NCBI RefSeq assembly: GCF_024713945.1
Contig: NC_134681.1
Span: 1,922,001-1,986,000 of the forward strand
Reading direction: 5' to 3'
Source: Dermatophagoides farinae
Lineage: Eukaryota > Arthropoda > Arachnida > Sarcoptiformes > Pyroglyphidae
DNA: 64,000 nt
Shown piece after piece: positions 15,344 to 29,300 of this stretch (position 1 is the first letter of the stretch; the number at the start of each line of letters is the position of its first letter). The position numbers and the translations under genes are program-made. Under the pieces are notes generated by a model. It saw nothing but the letters and a program-made list of their open reading frames with translations. It searched no databases and had not been told where the DNA came from.

Positions 15344-16144
15344 CCAAAATAAGCCACCTACACAAAGAAAAAGAAAAAGAACCAGAGAAGATGATTAAAT
15401 TTTCTCAATAATAATAATAATAATGATTATTTTACAAAAATAAAAGAAGTGAATAAGTCTTCATCTTCTTCTTCTTTTCAATATAAGAAAGATTGAAAGA
15501 CAAACTCTTTTCTTTTCTTTTCTTTTTTTTGCCTTAAGAAAATTTTTTTTTTCTTCTGTTTATATTTATATTTGTATTTCTGGTTGTGGTTTTATTCTTA
15601 TACATCATGATGATGATGATGATGTTGATGATGATCAACGACAACCAATGATGATGAAGGATAATGATGACTATAAAGAAGTTTGGTACACATACACACT
15701 CACTGCAACACACACACACAAGAATATTTTCTACCATAGCAAGAATAAAAGATGGTCCAAATAGATTAGATGTTTTCAATGTTGTTTCTCTGTGTTTGTG
15801 TATCGTTGTGAATGGTTGAAAAACAAATATAATTCTCCAAAAAAAATAAAAGAAGTGAATGAATGTGAACAAAAAAAAGCGGATAAAAGTCATATTCTAG
15901 AATGAAGAATCTATTGTCGTATTTTTCTTTCGATAGAAAAAAAAACTGATATGGAATCGAAAATTATGTTTTAGCGACATGTAATTCGTTGTATACCACG
16001 TTGATCGTTGCAATGATGTTGAACGTCACAACCATCACCATCGCCGCCACCACCACCACCACCAAATGTTCATCTTAATCAAATTACCACAGAAAAAAAT
16101 AGTTATAATAATAAACAAACAAAAGCATAGTTTCTTTCTTCTGT

Positions 16145-16176
<32 letters not shown>

Positions 16177-17344
16177 CCAGTCAAGAAAACTAGAAAATTC
16201 CAATACTTTCAACAACAACAACACACGATTCACTACTTTTGGGTAAAATGTTCAAGTGATCCATTGAGTTATAAACAAACAAACAAACAAACCAGCAGCC
16301 ACAGCATTGAAATAATCATTAAATGTACGAGAATTTCATTCATTCATTCATTCATTCATCCATTTATTTCATCAAATATCCATACATTTGTTGAAGTGTG
16401 CATTGCTTTTCATTTCCTTCCGGTTTTTTTCGCTCTCTCTCTCTTTCTCTATGATGCTTTTGTTTGATAGATTTGGTTATTTTTTTTCTCTCATCGTGGT
16501 TTCCGGCTGTTTTTTTTCCGCTGTGTGTTGTTGTTGTTGTTTTTTCGCTTCTTTTTTTCATTCTCTCATTTGGCCGATTTTTTTTTTTTTTTTTTGGTTT
16601 ACGAGAATATTCTGTCTCATAGATGTTTGATTTCATTTTTGTTTGTTTGTTTTTTTTTGCTATTTATTAACACAGGTATTATTAACACGTGGTGATTATG
16701 GCCAACAATTTGATGAAATAACAATCGATCCAAATCAACCGATTTTAGCCGATTTATTTGTTGATGCTGAACAAAATCCACGTTATCTAATTGCTTCATC
16801 ACCATATAAAGTAAGTTTTTCGCTCTTTTTTGTTTGTTTGTTAAATTTTCTGGTTTTATTCTACAGTGATTGCGATTTTTTTTGAGTTTACATGTTCGAG
16901 AAGAAAAGTTTTTCCATTATCTTGAAAATGAAAACATTTATATTTCATTTATTTCAAAGAATTTTGTCACAGAATAACAACAAATGAAACATTATTAATT
17001 CAACTTGATTTTTAAATGACCAGAATATTCAGATAAAAAAAACAGTAAAAATCAATTAACCAGAAAAAAAAGTGGAAAAACAATGATAACACAAAATAAT
17101 CAAGTCGACATATGCAGGAAAAAACCAGTGAGTGAGAGAGAGAAAACGACAGAATAATTCTATATAGAAAATTTAAATTTAAATTCAAATTCATTATTAT
17201 CGTAACAAAACAAAAAAAAACAACAACAACAACATGATAAAATGAATAACAGAATACAGAATTTTTGAGTAGAAAATAACAAATGTATATGCTGTTTTTG
17301 TATATTCTTGATTGTGATTTGAATTAATGAACAAACACACTCGT

Positions 17345-17396
<52 letters not shown>

Positions 17397-20300
17397 GTCA
17401 CGCTTAGTATAGAATTGTAGAGAATTTGTTATTTTTTTTTATTTCAAATGAATATTTGAATTGAAGATAGAAATAGGAATAAATTGGAAACATTTCCTGT
17501 GTGTGTGTGTTTTCCACTGTCATATTCTACTAATAATCAACATTGTTTGTCTTGCCTGTCATCATCATCATCACCATCATTTAATCAATGAGCTTAAATC
17601 TCATTATTCATTTGAAACCGATTTTTTTTTTTGGATGAAGAAAGAGGCCAGAAAATGGAATTTTTTTTTTTTGATTTTAATTTTGACACAAAAAAAGTTG
17701 AAAAATACGCTTTTAATTAGCATATATATGTGATGCAAAAGATTGAAACTTTTTTTTTGTTTTGTTTTGTTTGGCAGAAATTAAGAACGATCGATGAATG
17801 ACAAAAACTTATTGGCCATAGATCATATTAGTTTTATCTATTCGTAGAAAAACCTTAATACAATAATTCATCATCATTGTGTTTGTGGAATGATGATGAA
17901 AATTTTTAATCCTCTTTTTTTTCTGAACATCCAACTCATTCACAATAATCGTCAATCATTTTTGCAAAATAGAAAAATGGATCCATATTCAGATGTGGAT
18001 AGATGGTCTGAAAGCGAAAGAAAAAGTTCTACACCTTTAGTGGTGGCCATGGAACTGCCATTACTTATTCTTCAAAATTTTCATTTTCATCTTTAAAATG
18101 AAAAAAAAGAGATAAAATCCGATTCATTTGAGGATTTTTTTTTCTCCCATTCACTTATAAGTTATTCATTTGAAGCTTAACGATGTTGTTGTTGTTGTCG
18201 ATGGTGGTGGTGGTGGTGGTAGTGATTAGAATTGCTTCTTTCAAACAAACAAACAAAAAAAAAGTTTTTCATCTTCTACATTCAAAAGGAAACTTTTTGA
18301 ATTTTTTTTTTCGTTTGTTCTTCTTCTACATTTTTGCCAAACACACACACACACACACACACACACAAACCAGATCTCAGTGATGTATATTATTAAAGTT
18401 TTTGTCACAAACGAGAAAAAAAATTAGGGTTTATTTTTCTTTTGAAATAAAAAGTTGAATTCACATGTACATCGTAGATTTCTAGTGAAATAAAGAAAAA
18501 AAAATTTCCGGAAATAATTTTCCTGGAAAACATTCTGTGGATTATCCTACAATTGTTCATGATTATATGGAAATTATTTGATTCATTACATTACATTTAC
18601 AATCACAGTGTAGTATAGGAACATGGCGAAGAAAAATTTCAATTTCTAGCCAACAACAATCACACACAGACACAGAATTTGTATCGTTACAATTTTTTTT
18701 CATGTTTTCAACATGAAAAAAAATTGTCCAGTACCAGAAAGATTTTTTTGTTTGTTTGATTCTCTTATTTGGTTCAGCCCTGGAATCTTTTTTTTTTTTG
18801 TTGGACAATAGAATAAAAAACAAAATGTCGTTAACATTGATTCTTTGATGCTGATGTAGAAAAAAAACAACAAGAAAAAGAAGCTAAAAAAATATAACGA
18901 AAACATTATACATCAACAGATCGATTCTATCATCATTTGGTCATCATCGTTATAATCATATTTTCACTAGAATTCCAATTCTATTGTGATAGTGTGAATG
19001 ATGAAAAAAAAATAGAAATTGGATCGATATTCTTTAGCGAGAATAAGAGAAAAAATTAATCGTTTTTTTTTATTCTTAGCTCGACAACACCCAAACAATA
19101 GATGAGAATCAACAAAAAAACAACAACAACAACAACAACAACAAAAGAATGAAGAAGATTTCTAGGATCTAGGATAAAGAGAGAGAGAGAGAGAGAGAGA
19201 AAAAATAAAAGGTCAACATTGAAAGAAATAGAAATAGAAAAAAAATGATGATAGACGATACCTTCCTTCACTTGTGAGTATAAATAAAAACACGTGTAAA
19301 ATGATAAGATTTTTTTTTCAATTCAATGAACGAAATTTAATACACACATCTATTGTATGAATATCATCATCATCGTTGCTGCTGCTGTTGTTGCCTAAGA
19401 AACAAAAATTGAACAAAAGCAAAACAGAATCAGATTTCAAAGCATCATCATCATCATCGAATGATTGATTCTCATACGGAATCCGGTTCAGCATATATAA
19501 ATCATTTGTTATCAATTGTGAATTGTGAATTGAGATTTAAAAATTTTGTAATTTTTTTTTTATTTTTCGTTTTTCATAAAATATCACATATCGCCTTTTA
19601 TTTTCATTGTTGTCAAGAAATTCTTTATATTCCTTGATTTTGGTGACGATCATTCTAATATTTCTGGTTCCTGTCATTTTGATCATCAAGTTGATGATGA
19701 TGACGATGTTTTTGTAACCGGAAATTGATACAATTTTTTTTCTCTTTCTCTCTTTTTCACTCTCCATATTCGAGACAAGAAAGTGAAAAAAAATTGCGTG
19801 CTGTGTGTTTTTTTTTTGTAAAAACAGATCATCATCATTCATTCATGATTCATTCGTATATTTTTTTTTCGTTTTTTTTTTGATTAACTTTTTTTCTATT
19901 CTGCTCATTTTTGAATTGTAAATGCAAAAAAATGAGAGAGAAAGAGAGATGGACAATAACAACAACAACAAACGAAAAAAAAATGATTAGAATTTACAAA
20001 TTCCATACATTATACAATCCGAGACAGATAGAGAGAGAACGAGAAAAATTATTCAACCACAAAAAAGGGCTATAAACACGCAATCGAAACCCAAAGAGAG
20101 ATACACACACACACAGCAGGTTATCATCATGGTTTTTTGTTTTGTTTTGTTTCACTGACCACCACCATCACCACCGCTATCACCATTTAACACTATTCTA
20201 GTTTGGTCGTTTATAAATATTATTTTTCTACATTTCTTCCTGATCATTCATTCAATATTGATATCGTTGATCTTTTTCTTTTTTCTTGCCAATTTTTTTC

Positions 20301-23300
20301 CTCTTGCTCATCCCCCACCATTGCAATTTGATTAAACTTTACACATGAGAATATTGGTGAAAAAAAATCGAAAAAGATTTTTTTTTATTTTTTTTTGAAT
20401 TAATTCCATAAATCTCATCATCATCATCATCAGCATCAGTGTGTTCGACCAAACTCCCTTGCCAATTGGAAAAAAATGATCTAACTATCTCTCTCTGATG
20501 ATGATGACAAATGAAGAACAAAAAAAAAACCTCAGAATTTCATCATTGAAATTCTATTTATAACTGAATTTCACATTTTTTTTTGTGGTCAAGTGTTATA
20601 TCTATATGTGATGATGATGATGATGATGATTGACAATCCGTGATCCAGAATATGAGATCTGTGTGGCCGGAATGATGAATGAGATGGAAAAAAATGAAGT
20701 GAAAATGAAATGAAAAAAAAACTCAAATAAATTTTCGATTGAATGGTTGACCTGTCAGATCAAATTTTAATCACACAAATGTCCATTTTCAATCGACCAT
20801 CGACCACCATATATATAATGCCAATGACCAGTGATGTTGATGAGTTGATGATGTATTTCTTTTTTTTTGCACTTGATTTCATTTGATCTGAACTTAAACA
20901 CATTTGACCACCAACACACACACACACACACAACGTGTTGACGTGTTAGAACTAAATTGAATTGTTCATTCTCATTTTTTTTTGCCAAAACTAACGTGTG
21001 TGTGTGTGTGTATGACATGACCTTTTCACATACACACACGTAGTTCATGTCATTGGATTTTAATTTTCTTTCGTTTCCAGACAACATTGAACCCGATGAA
21101 ATGAATTTTTTCATCGATTTGTTTTTCTGTCACGATTGAATGATTTGTTAATATTTTTTTTTTTGACATTAATTTTTTTTTTTGCTGAAAATCCAATAAT
21201 AATCGAATTGAATGATGATTTTTGTTTTATCAATCAATCATAATTGTTGTTGGTTTGATCATAGTACGAAAAAAATGGTTTAAATAGAAAAAAAAATTTC
21301 CGGTAATATTCTTTTCGGGAAATTTCTCTGAATATTTTTTTTCTTTCGTCAATCATTCAAATGATTCAAAAATTTCCATTCAATTCAATTAACATTTGGA
21401 AATATTATTTCATTTCAACCGTAAAATGACATATCATCAATGGCCACTTATGAATCATTCATAATACGATTATTTTTTTTTTGAATCAAACAAACCACAC
21501 GCACAATTGATGATGATGACGATGGTAATAATAATATTCAATGAATTTGCTTTCGGGTATATTTTTCTCTGTTGTATTCATATTTTTCAACCACAAAGGT
21601 TCCAGTTTGGTCAATTAAACACACACACACACACATACAGAGAGAGAAAAGTCAAAATTATTCAACCAGATCTAAAATTTTTTTTTTTGAGTAACTTTGA
21701 ATACAAAAATAGTTTTGTACACAAAGATTCTGGAAAAATTTTTTTTCTCTTTAAACATTTCATTTCAATTCATTTTTTTTGCTCGATTTGTCGATGATGA
21801 TGATGATGATGGCACGAACTTTTCCCATCAACAACATTTAAATTGATCGAAATTGATTGATTCCATTTCATTCCATTCCGTTAGTAGTTTCATGATGTCC
21901 ATGATACAATGATCGCGGGGTTTAGTTTCAAGTTTTTTTTTATGTGTGTGTGTGTGTGTGTTTCGTTAAGTATGGATTTTTTTTTTATTTATTTATTTAT
22001 TTGACTAGTGCTCACCCTGAACACACACATATATATACATCATACATATCAAATTCATTTCTGGGACATTTTTTTTTATTTCACTCGCTTTCTCACTTAT
22101 TCGATCGGTTTCGTGTTTTCGTAAATGTCGTGATGATGATGATGATGATTGTTTGAGCCGTGTATATCATTCATAGCCATCATCATCATCATTGCTGAAA
22201 ATGTTTTTAGAAATTGTCAAAAATCGAATCGATTTTTTCCATGTTTGTTTGGTTTGGTTGTGTTGGTGTGTGTGTGTGTGTGTAAAACATGATGGAATGA
22301 ATTTTGAATATATCGAAATCGAGTGTGTGTGTGAAATTCTTATCTAAAAAAAAAATTCCGTTTTATTTTCGTTTACATTTTACTTGTTTTTTTTCTTTCG
22401 TTCGAGGGATGAACATAAAAACGTAGGAATGTGAAACGAGAAATAAACATTTATTCGGCTGTTGGAAAAGCAAAAAAAAAATCGATTTTGTTTTCGGATA
22501 TTTATATCCTTTTTTTTGAAGTGTTTTCGGCGATGTGAGTGTGTGTGTGTGTGTGTGTGTGTGGTACATGACAAATATTATGATTTTTGTTTTCTTTCTT
22601 CCAACATAACGATTTCTTTTCAATTTTTGAATTGAATTTTTTTTTTCATTCCATATAAAATTGGCATTTCATCAATCAAAAAAAAAAAAAATCGATAGTG
22701 ATGGCAATGACATCGATTGTATAATTAGCAGCAGCAATAGTAGTTCATCACTATATTGTGATTCATAAATCAATCATCAATCACTCATTCATTCATTTTT
22801 TTCTCTTTGTTTTTTTTTTGTTTCTCTGGATCTCTCATAATTAGGTTGTAAAATTTCCTGTAGAAACATGTGTACAACATAATTCATGTGATCAATGCCT
22901 TCAGGCTCGTAATCCATATTGTGGCTGGTGTTCATTGCAGAAAAGGTATGATGTTTGATACAGCGAAAGTAGAAAAACCGAAAAAATCTGAATAAAAAAT
23001 TTTTTTCATTTAGATGTACAATCAAATCTGAATGTCTATATCATTCGAATAATAATAATGGTGGTGGTGATGATAATCATTATTCAAAAAAATCCAATAT
23101 CGATACACGTCATTCAACAACAACAACAACAACAACAACAATGATGACAATGTTTGAACAAAAATCATCAGTATTTTCAACACCACGTTGGCTTTCATTA
23201 GAAACATCACAATGTATTGATTTTCAAGCAATTAAACCTGAATTTATGGCAAGAAATTTATTTGCACCGGTAAGTTTTATTGTTATATATGAATGTTTTT

Positions 23301-26300
23301 TTTCAGCCAAAAAACCAAAACGAACAATGAAGCGAAAAAGAAAATTGACCACAATGAATGAAAAAAAAAATAATTATCATTGTTCACTCGTTTTGTTTCG
23401 TGTGTGAACAAATTGAATTTTTTTCTTTCTTTATTCGATTCCAACGACAAATCAATGACGCGACAAAACGAAAAAAAAAATCTTGTTTTGTATTATTGTT
23501 CTATACTGATCATTACCGGGTTTTAATTAATTTTTACCGTTCAATGAATATTTTTCATTATTATTTCATCGCCAACATCATCGTTATTTTTTTTTTTTTT
23601 TTACTTCGATAATCATAATCACACAGACCCAATTATCTTAGGAGTGAAAAAAAAGAACGAAAGAATTTTTTTTCCAATTTTGATTTCCGCTGCCGCTCAC
23701 AAGTTAATTTTTTTTCTCCTCACTAAATTCGTTATATTTGTGTTCCATTTTGTATTTTTTTTCCATCATCATTAATTTTTTTTTTCATCATCATCATTTT
23801 CATTGAAAAATTAGGTCGAGCTTATTATCAATCAATTACCTCCATTGCCTTATGGTGCCAATTATCTTTGTGTATTTGAACAACAAGGACAACCAATACC
23901 GGCAACAGTTACACGTAATGGTCTCATATGTCAAACACCAGCAATACAATTGCGTCCAAAAATACCAATCGGTCATGATCATATTAATGTTAATGTTGCC
24001 GTACGTAGTAGTGAAACTGATACAGATTTTATACATCGTTCATTCATTTATTTTGATTGTTCTGTACATAAATCGTAAGTAATCAATATTTCAATGATGA
24101 CTGTGAAAATGTTCATGTTCATTTTCTTTTGATTTTGATATTTGCCCAAAAAAAACGAAACGAAACGAAAGCGAAAAAGAAATATTAATTGACACAGAAA
24201 AAAATCGTCAATGTTATTCATCATCTTTTTTTGGTGATTGTTTCTCACATTCCTCATTCGATAGAATTTGGGATTTTTAGATTTTTTTTCCACGATAATT
24301 TGATTATTATTTAAGAGTAAGAAAATAGAACATTCATCTCATTTCGATTTTGGATTTATTCTACATAGAATAATAAGAAAAAAAAGAATCCTCATATGAT
24401 GATGATGATGATGATGATTCAATTACCGTAGGATTTTTCGTTTCCAGAATCATCACCGAATGATCAATATTTTTTAGTTTTTTTTTCTCATTTTGTTTAG
24501 TTACATTTTTTTTTTTGCTTAAGAATTTCATTTATTCATTCATTCATTGATTTTTTTTTCTTCATTGCGAAAAAAAGCCTTTTTTTATCTTTTGAGAGCA
24601 AAGAAATTCTTTTTTTTCTACAAAATAAAAATGAAATAAGCCAGAGATTGTGTATGCGTGTGTGTGTGTGTGTCACACTTTTTCAATGCAAAGAATATTC
24701 TGTATATGTAGAAAAAATGGAAAAAATTCCATTCAATGAAAACTAGTTTTGTTCCATTTTCTTTTCTTTCTTTTTTTTCCGCCATTTCACTTGATGACGA
24801 TTGCAATTTACAATTTATAATAATTAATAATTGAAATTCATTCATTTATTTTTCAAATTTTTTTTTTGTTCGGATAACAAAAAGATGTAAATCATGTGTC
24901 ATGAGTGCCTGGGATTGTAATTGGTGTATGCATGAAAATCTTTGTACATATAACACATCATTATGTACACGACGTATGATTGTTGGTGAAAATGTAAGTA
25001 TTTTACACGTTTTTTTTCTTCTTCTTCTTCTTCTTGTCAATAATGATGATATGCACTTTATATTGATTTTTTCATTTCGAATAGAGCGCACAAAATTCAT
25101 TGATCAAAGGCGTACAACATTGTCCGTCATTCAATATTGAACAAGAAATTGTTGTACCTAATGGACAACGTCGTGAATTAAGTGTAGAGATACGAAATCT
25201 AATACCATCAAGTGATGGTTTTCAATGTATTATTGAAATTGAACAAGCAAAAGCAAATGTACAAGCACGTATTAGTGATAATAAAATCATCTGTAATGAA
25301 TTGATGGTAAGTTTGTTTTTTATATATTTATTATAATAAATAAACACGACTGGAGCTATTCATAGACAATGTAGCAGCCGAGATGACATATTTGGTTTGC
25401 TGATATATAGTTTGTTTGTTTTTTTTTATTCATCCGATAATTTGAAATTTGAAAAATTATTAAACAAATAAAATTATCGCTACGACGTCAACGTTTGTAA
25501 ATGGTTTACCCAGTCGATTGTTTGATTGATTGATTGATAGATGATTGTTGTTGTTGTTGTTGAATTTTTGGATCAATTTTTCGTTTCATTTTTTTTGTGT
25601 TTGTATTTTTTCAATCAATCAGTTATCATATCAGGAAGAAATTGGCCAACAACGTGCATCATTGACCGTATTATGGAACAGTGATGCATTTATTGATCGT
25701 ACGAATTGTAAGTTGATTGAAAAAATGAAATGGGGAAAATATAATTAAAATTTCTGTTTACTTTATTTTCGTTTATTTTATTTTATTTTATTTTTTGCAT
25801 CCATCCATCCTTCTATCCATTTATTGTTCATCATTGAAATCATTTCCAGTCACCATATATAAATGTCAATATTTGGGTGCATATGCTGGCCGTGCTGATT
25901 GTTCACTTTGTCAAACACGTGACAATAAATTTGGCTGCGTTTGGTGCCTAAATCAATGTTTATATAATGATCAATGTACTGATTTACCAATTATCAATAC
26001 ATGTCCACCACCAAGAATTGATTATGTAAATATATGCACGAAAAAAAAAATTAAATTTAGCAGATTTTTTATTAAATTTTTTTTTTAAATTCACACACAC
26101 AGATTCATCCAATATCTGGTCCAATTGAAGGTGGTACATTAGTATCGATTGAAGGTTCAAATCTTGGTTCATCGTTTGATGAGATTAAAGATCGTGTATC
26201 AATCGGTGGTATACCATGTGAACCAATACAATATAATGTATCAATACGTATTGTTTGCCGTACCGGTGCCAGTATGATTGGTCCACAATCAGCATTCGTT

Positions 26301-29300
26301 ATTATTGGTAATCGTGCAGGCGTTACAAGAGCACAGGAAAAATTTCAATATAAAGTAAGTAATCATTTTCTCTCTCAAACACACAAGAAACAATCCATAC
26401 ACCCAATTTGCTAATATTTTTTTCATCATCATCATCATCATCATTATCATTTACATAATTTGTCTCAACAAAGACAAAAAAAATGAATGAATGAATCAAC
26501 CAAGTAATTTGTTTTGTCATTCAATATTAGAGAGAGAGAGAGAGAGAAAACGTTTTTGTTTCATCTTAATGTCATCCATGAAACATAATACTTCGTATTA
26601 TTATTATTATTATTATTCAATGATGTTTCTCTTTGTTTCTTGGTAAATTGAATGTAAAAACCAAACGGTAACATATTGAATTTATTGTTTTATTTCTGTC
26701 GTATTCGTATCCATGTTCTCTGTTTGTGTGTGTGTCTTACATGTTTTCTTTCTTTCTTTCTTTTTCTTTCTTTCTTGTTTGTTTGTTTGTTTAACATATC
26801 GGTTATTATTATGCAATAACCGAATTGCAAATTTTTTTTCTTGTTCAACGATTAAAATCATACAACACATCAACCACACACACAAAAATGGTCTTTTCAT
26901 TTAGGTTTTTTTATTTATTTATTTATTTTCCATGTTCACATTTGTGGTGGTGGTGGTCGTAGTGGTTTATTTCTTCTTTTCATTGTTGTTATTACAGCTA
27001 TAATAACTACTACTACCAACTAACCACCCTCTACAAATTCTCGATAAACACAGTATTTTAATTGCAGATAATTGAACAATCCGTCTACAAGAACCGAGAA
27101 ATTGAAATTCCAAGAACCACCTAAATAATAAGCCATAGAAAAAATTCTGTCCATTGTCCAAAATTCTGTTGTTTGATCCACACAGAACAAAAACATACAT
27201 AATGAGAGAACATACAAACTAGAAAATGAAAATAAAAACAAACACATTCTTTGGATCTTGTTGTTCGATCCATGTCCATCTTAACCACCACCAGGATACA
27301 CCCGTCTGTCGATTACATGCAAGTAAAGAATAGAAAAAAAAACTAATTTCAGTTTTAGCATCAAATTATTATCATTGTTTTTTTTTCTTTTTTCTTTCCG
27401 ATTACAATCCGATCATTCTATGTTCTAAGAAAAAGAAAGGAAAAAAATTCCTTAGAATCTCTCTATAATAGAGAATACAAATCGATTTTTGTTCCATCAA
27501 ACACACACACACACACCCAGAGCGAGAAAAGAATTGAGAAAATGGATTTAGGCTGGATCCCAGAATGATCATCACCGATCGATGTTTGATTATTATGATG
27601 ATGATGATGATATTGGTTTGACCGTTTTGTTGTTGTCGTGTATTTTATTTTTTTAGTATTATTTTCTGTAATTATTTTAAATGATAATTTTTTTTTACAA
27701 CAACAAATCCTCTGTTTATGACATTTTTGAATTGAAATTTTCGAGAAAAAAAAAGTTTTCTGTTGGTTGACCATTCATTCATTCATTCATTGTGTTGTAC
27801 AATGAATGAATATTTATTGGTTATTTGAATTGAAAAAAAATTGATTTTTCAATCAATTCTAGAAATTGGTAAAATGAAAATGATAATTTAAATTTCCATT
27901 CTAATACACACACACACACAGACAATCAATTAGGATTTCAAAGAAAAAAAAAATTTTTCGTTTGTTCGTTGATTGGTTTATGGTGATGATTGAATCCATA
28001 TCATCATACACATAAACACACACACACACATAAAAATGGTGGATCCACATTTTGTCTGTGTGTGTGTGTGTGGACATTTTTTTCCCTGAAAAGCCACAAA
28101 GATTATTTTCATCGTTGATTATATGATGATGATGATTTATAATAATGATGATCATTTATTTTGTGGTTTTTTTTTCATTGTGTGGTGGTGGTGGTGGTGG
28201 CTGTGTGGTTCTATTATACAAAATAAAAACGATATAATCAAATTGAATTCAATCCAATCTAATGCAAAAGGCTAATAAATAAGGCTTCTCACTCTCACTC
28301 TCACCATCTCTCTTCGTTTTATTAATTCTGATTCGATTTGGATTTTATTTTTAGGCTAAATTTATGGCCATTTTTATCATCATCATCATCATCATTTTTT
28401 TGTGCACATTAATTTTGATTGGTTCTAATTAAATTGAATTTGTTCCAATTTGTTCTCGATGAAATAGAGAACGAGCTGTTCATTGATTTAGCCAACATTG
28501 AAAAAAAAAATGATCTGATGATGATTTTGTTGGTCATTGGTGACCATGGTCATCATCCATAATATTAGAAAAAAGCCCAAAAATTGACTTACAATCTTCT
28601 AATGATGATGATGATGAGAATAATTAATTTTATAAAATGATGATGATGATGATGACAGTCGACTATAAATTCATTTCATTTCATCATTTCAATTAGAATA
28701 TTATCATTATTGTAACCATCCCACTTTTCTCTTTTTTTTTTGTTTTTGCCTACCAACGCCAAATGGTCAAATTTTTTTTTCAGTGGTCATTGTCGTTGTT
28801 GTTGTTTTGGAGAAAACAAAAACAACAACAACGACAATAATCATAAATTTTCCAATTGTCCACCACCGCTACTAACTGATTTTTTTTTTTTTTTTTTTTG
28901 AGAAATCCCGCAGAGCCACATTCATATGAATAAAAAAAAACTAAAACCAAAACAAAAACTGAAAAAAACATGCATTCATTCTGATTTGCATATGAAGACA
29001 ATTAGTTTAGCTATTTTTTTTTGTTGGATGAATTAGTTGGATGAGTGAATGAATGAATGATATTCACATGCAAATATTGAATTCTACCAGTTTAGCTTTT
29101 CTGGTCATTTTTTTTTTTTTGCTAAATTTTTATAACTATATTATGCATACCATACAGACATACAGCAGACCATAGACACCTACAATCATGTTTTTTGGGA
29201 AACAAACAGAATATATCTTCATATGCACAGAATAATAAAGAATTTTCAAACGAAGAAAAACAGCTGACCACCAAATCATTGCAATCAATTTTTTTTACTT

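Larger units (their letters stand above)
10478..16675 (+). other. Plexin intron, 6,198 bp
   Basis: The intron is bounded by GTAAGT and CACAG. It is mostly microsatellite and T-rich filler, with one non-repetitive island near 15900-16070 described in the findings. No exon compatible with the sema domain is visible inside. Confidence 0.85.
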
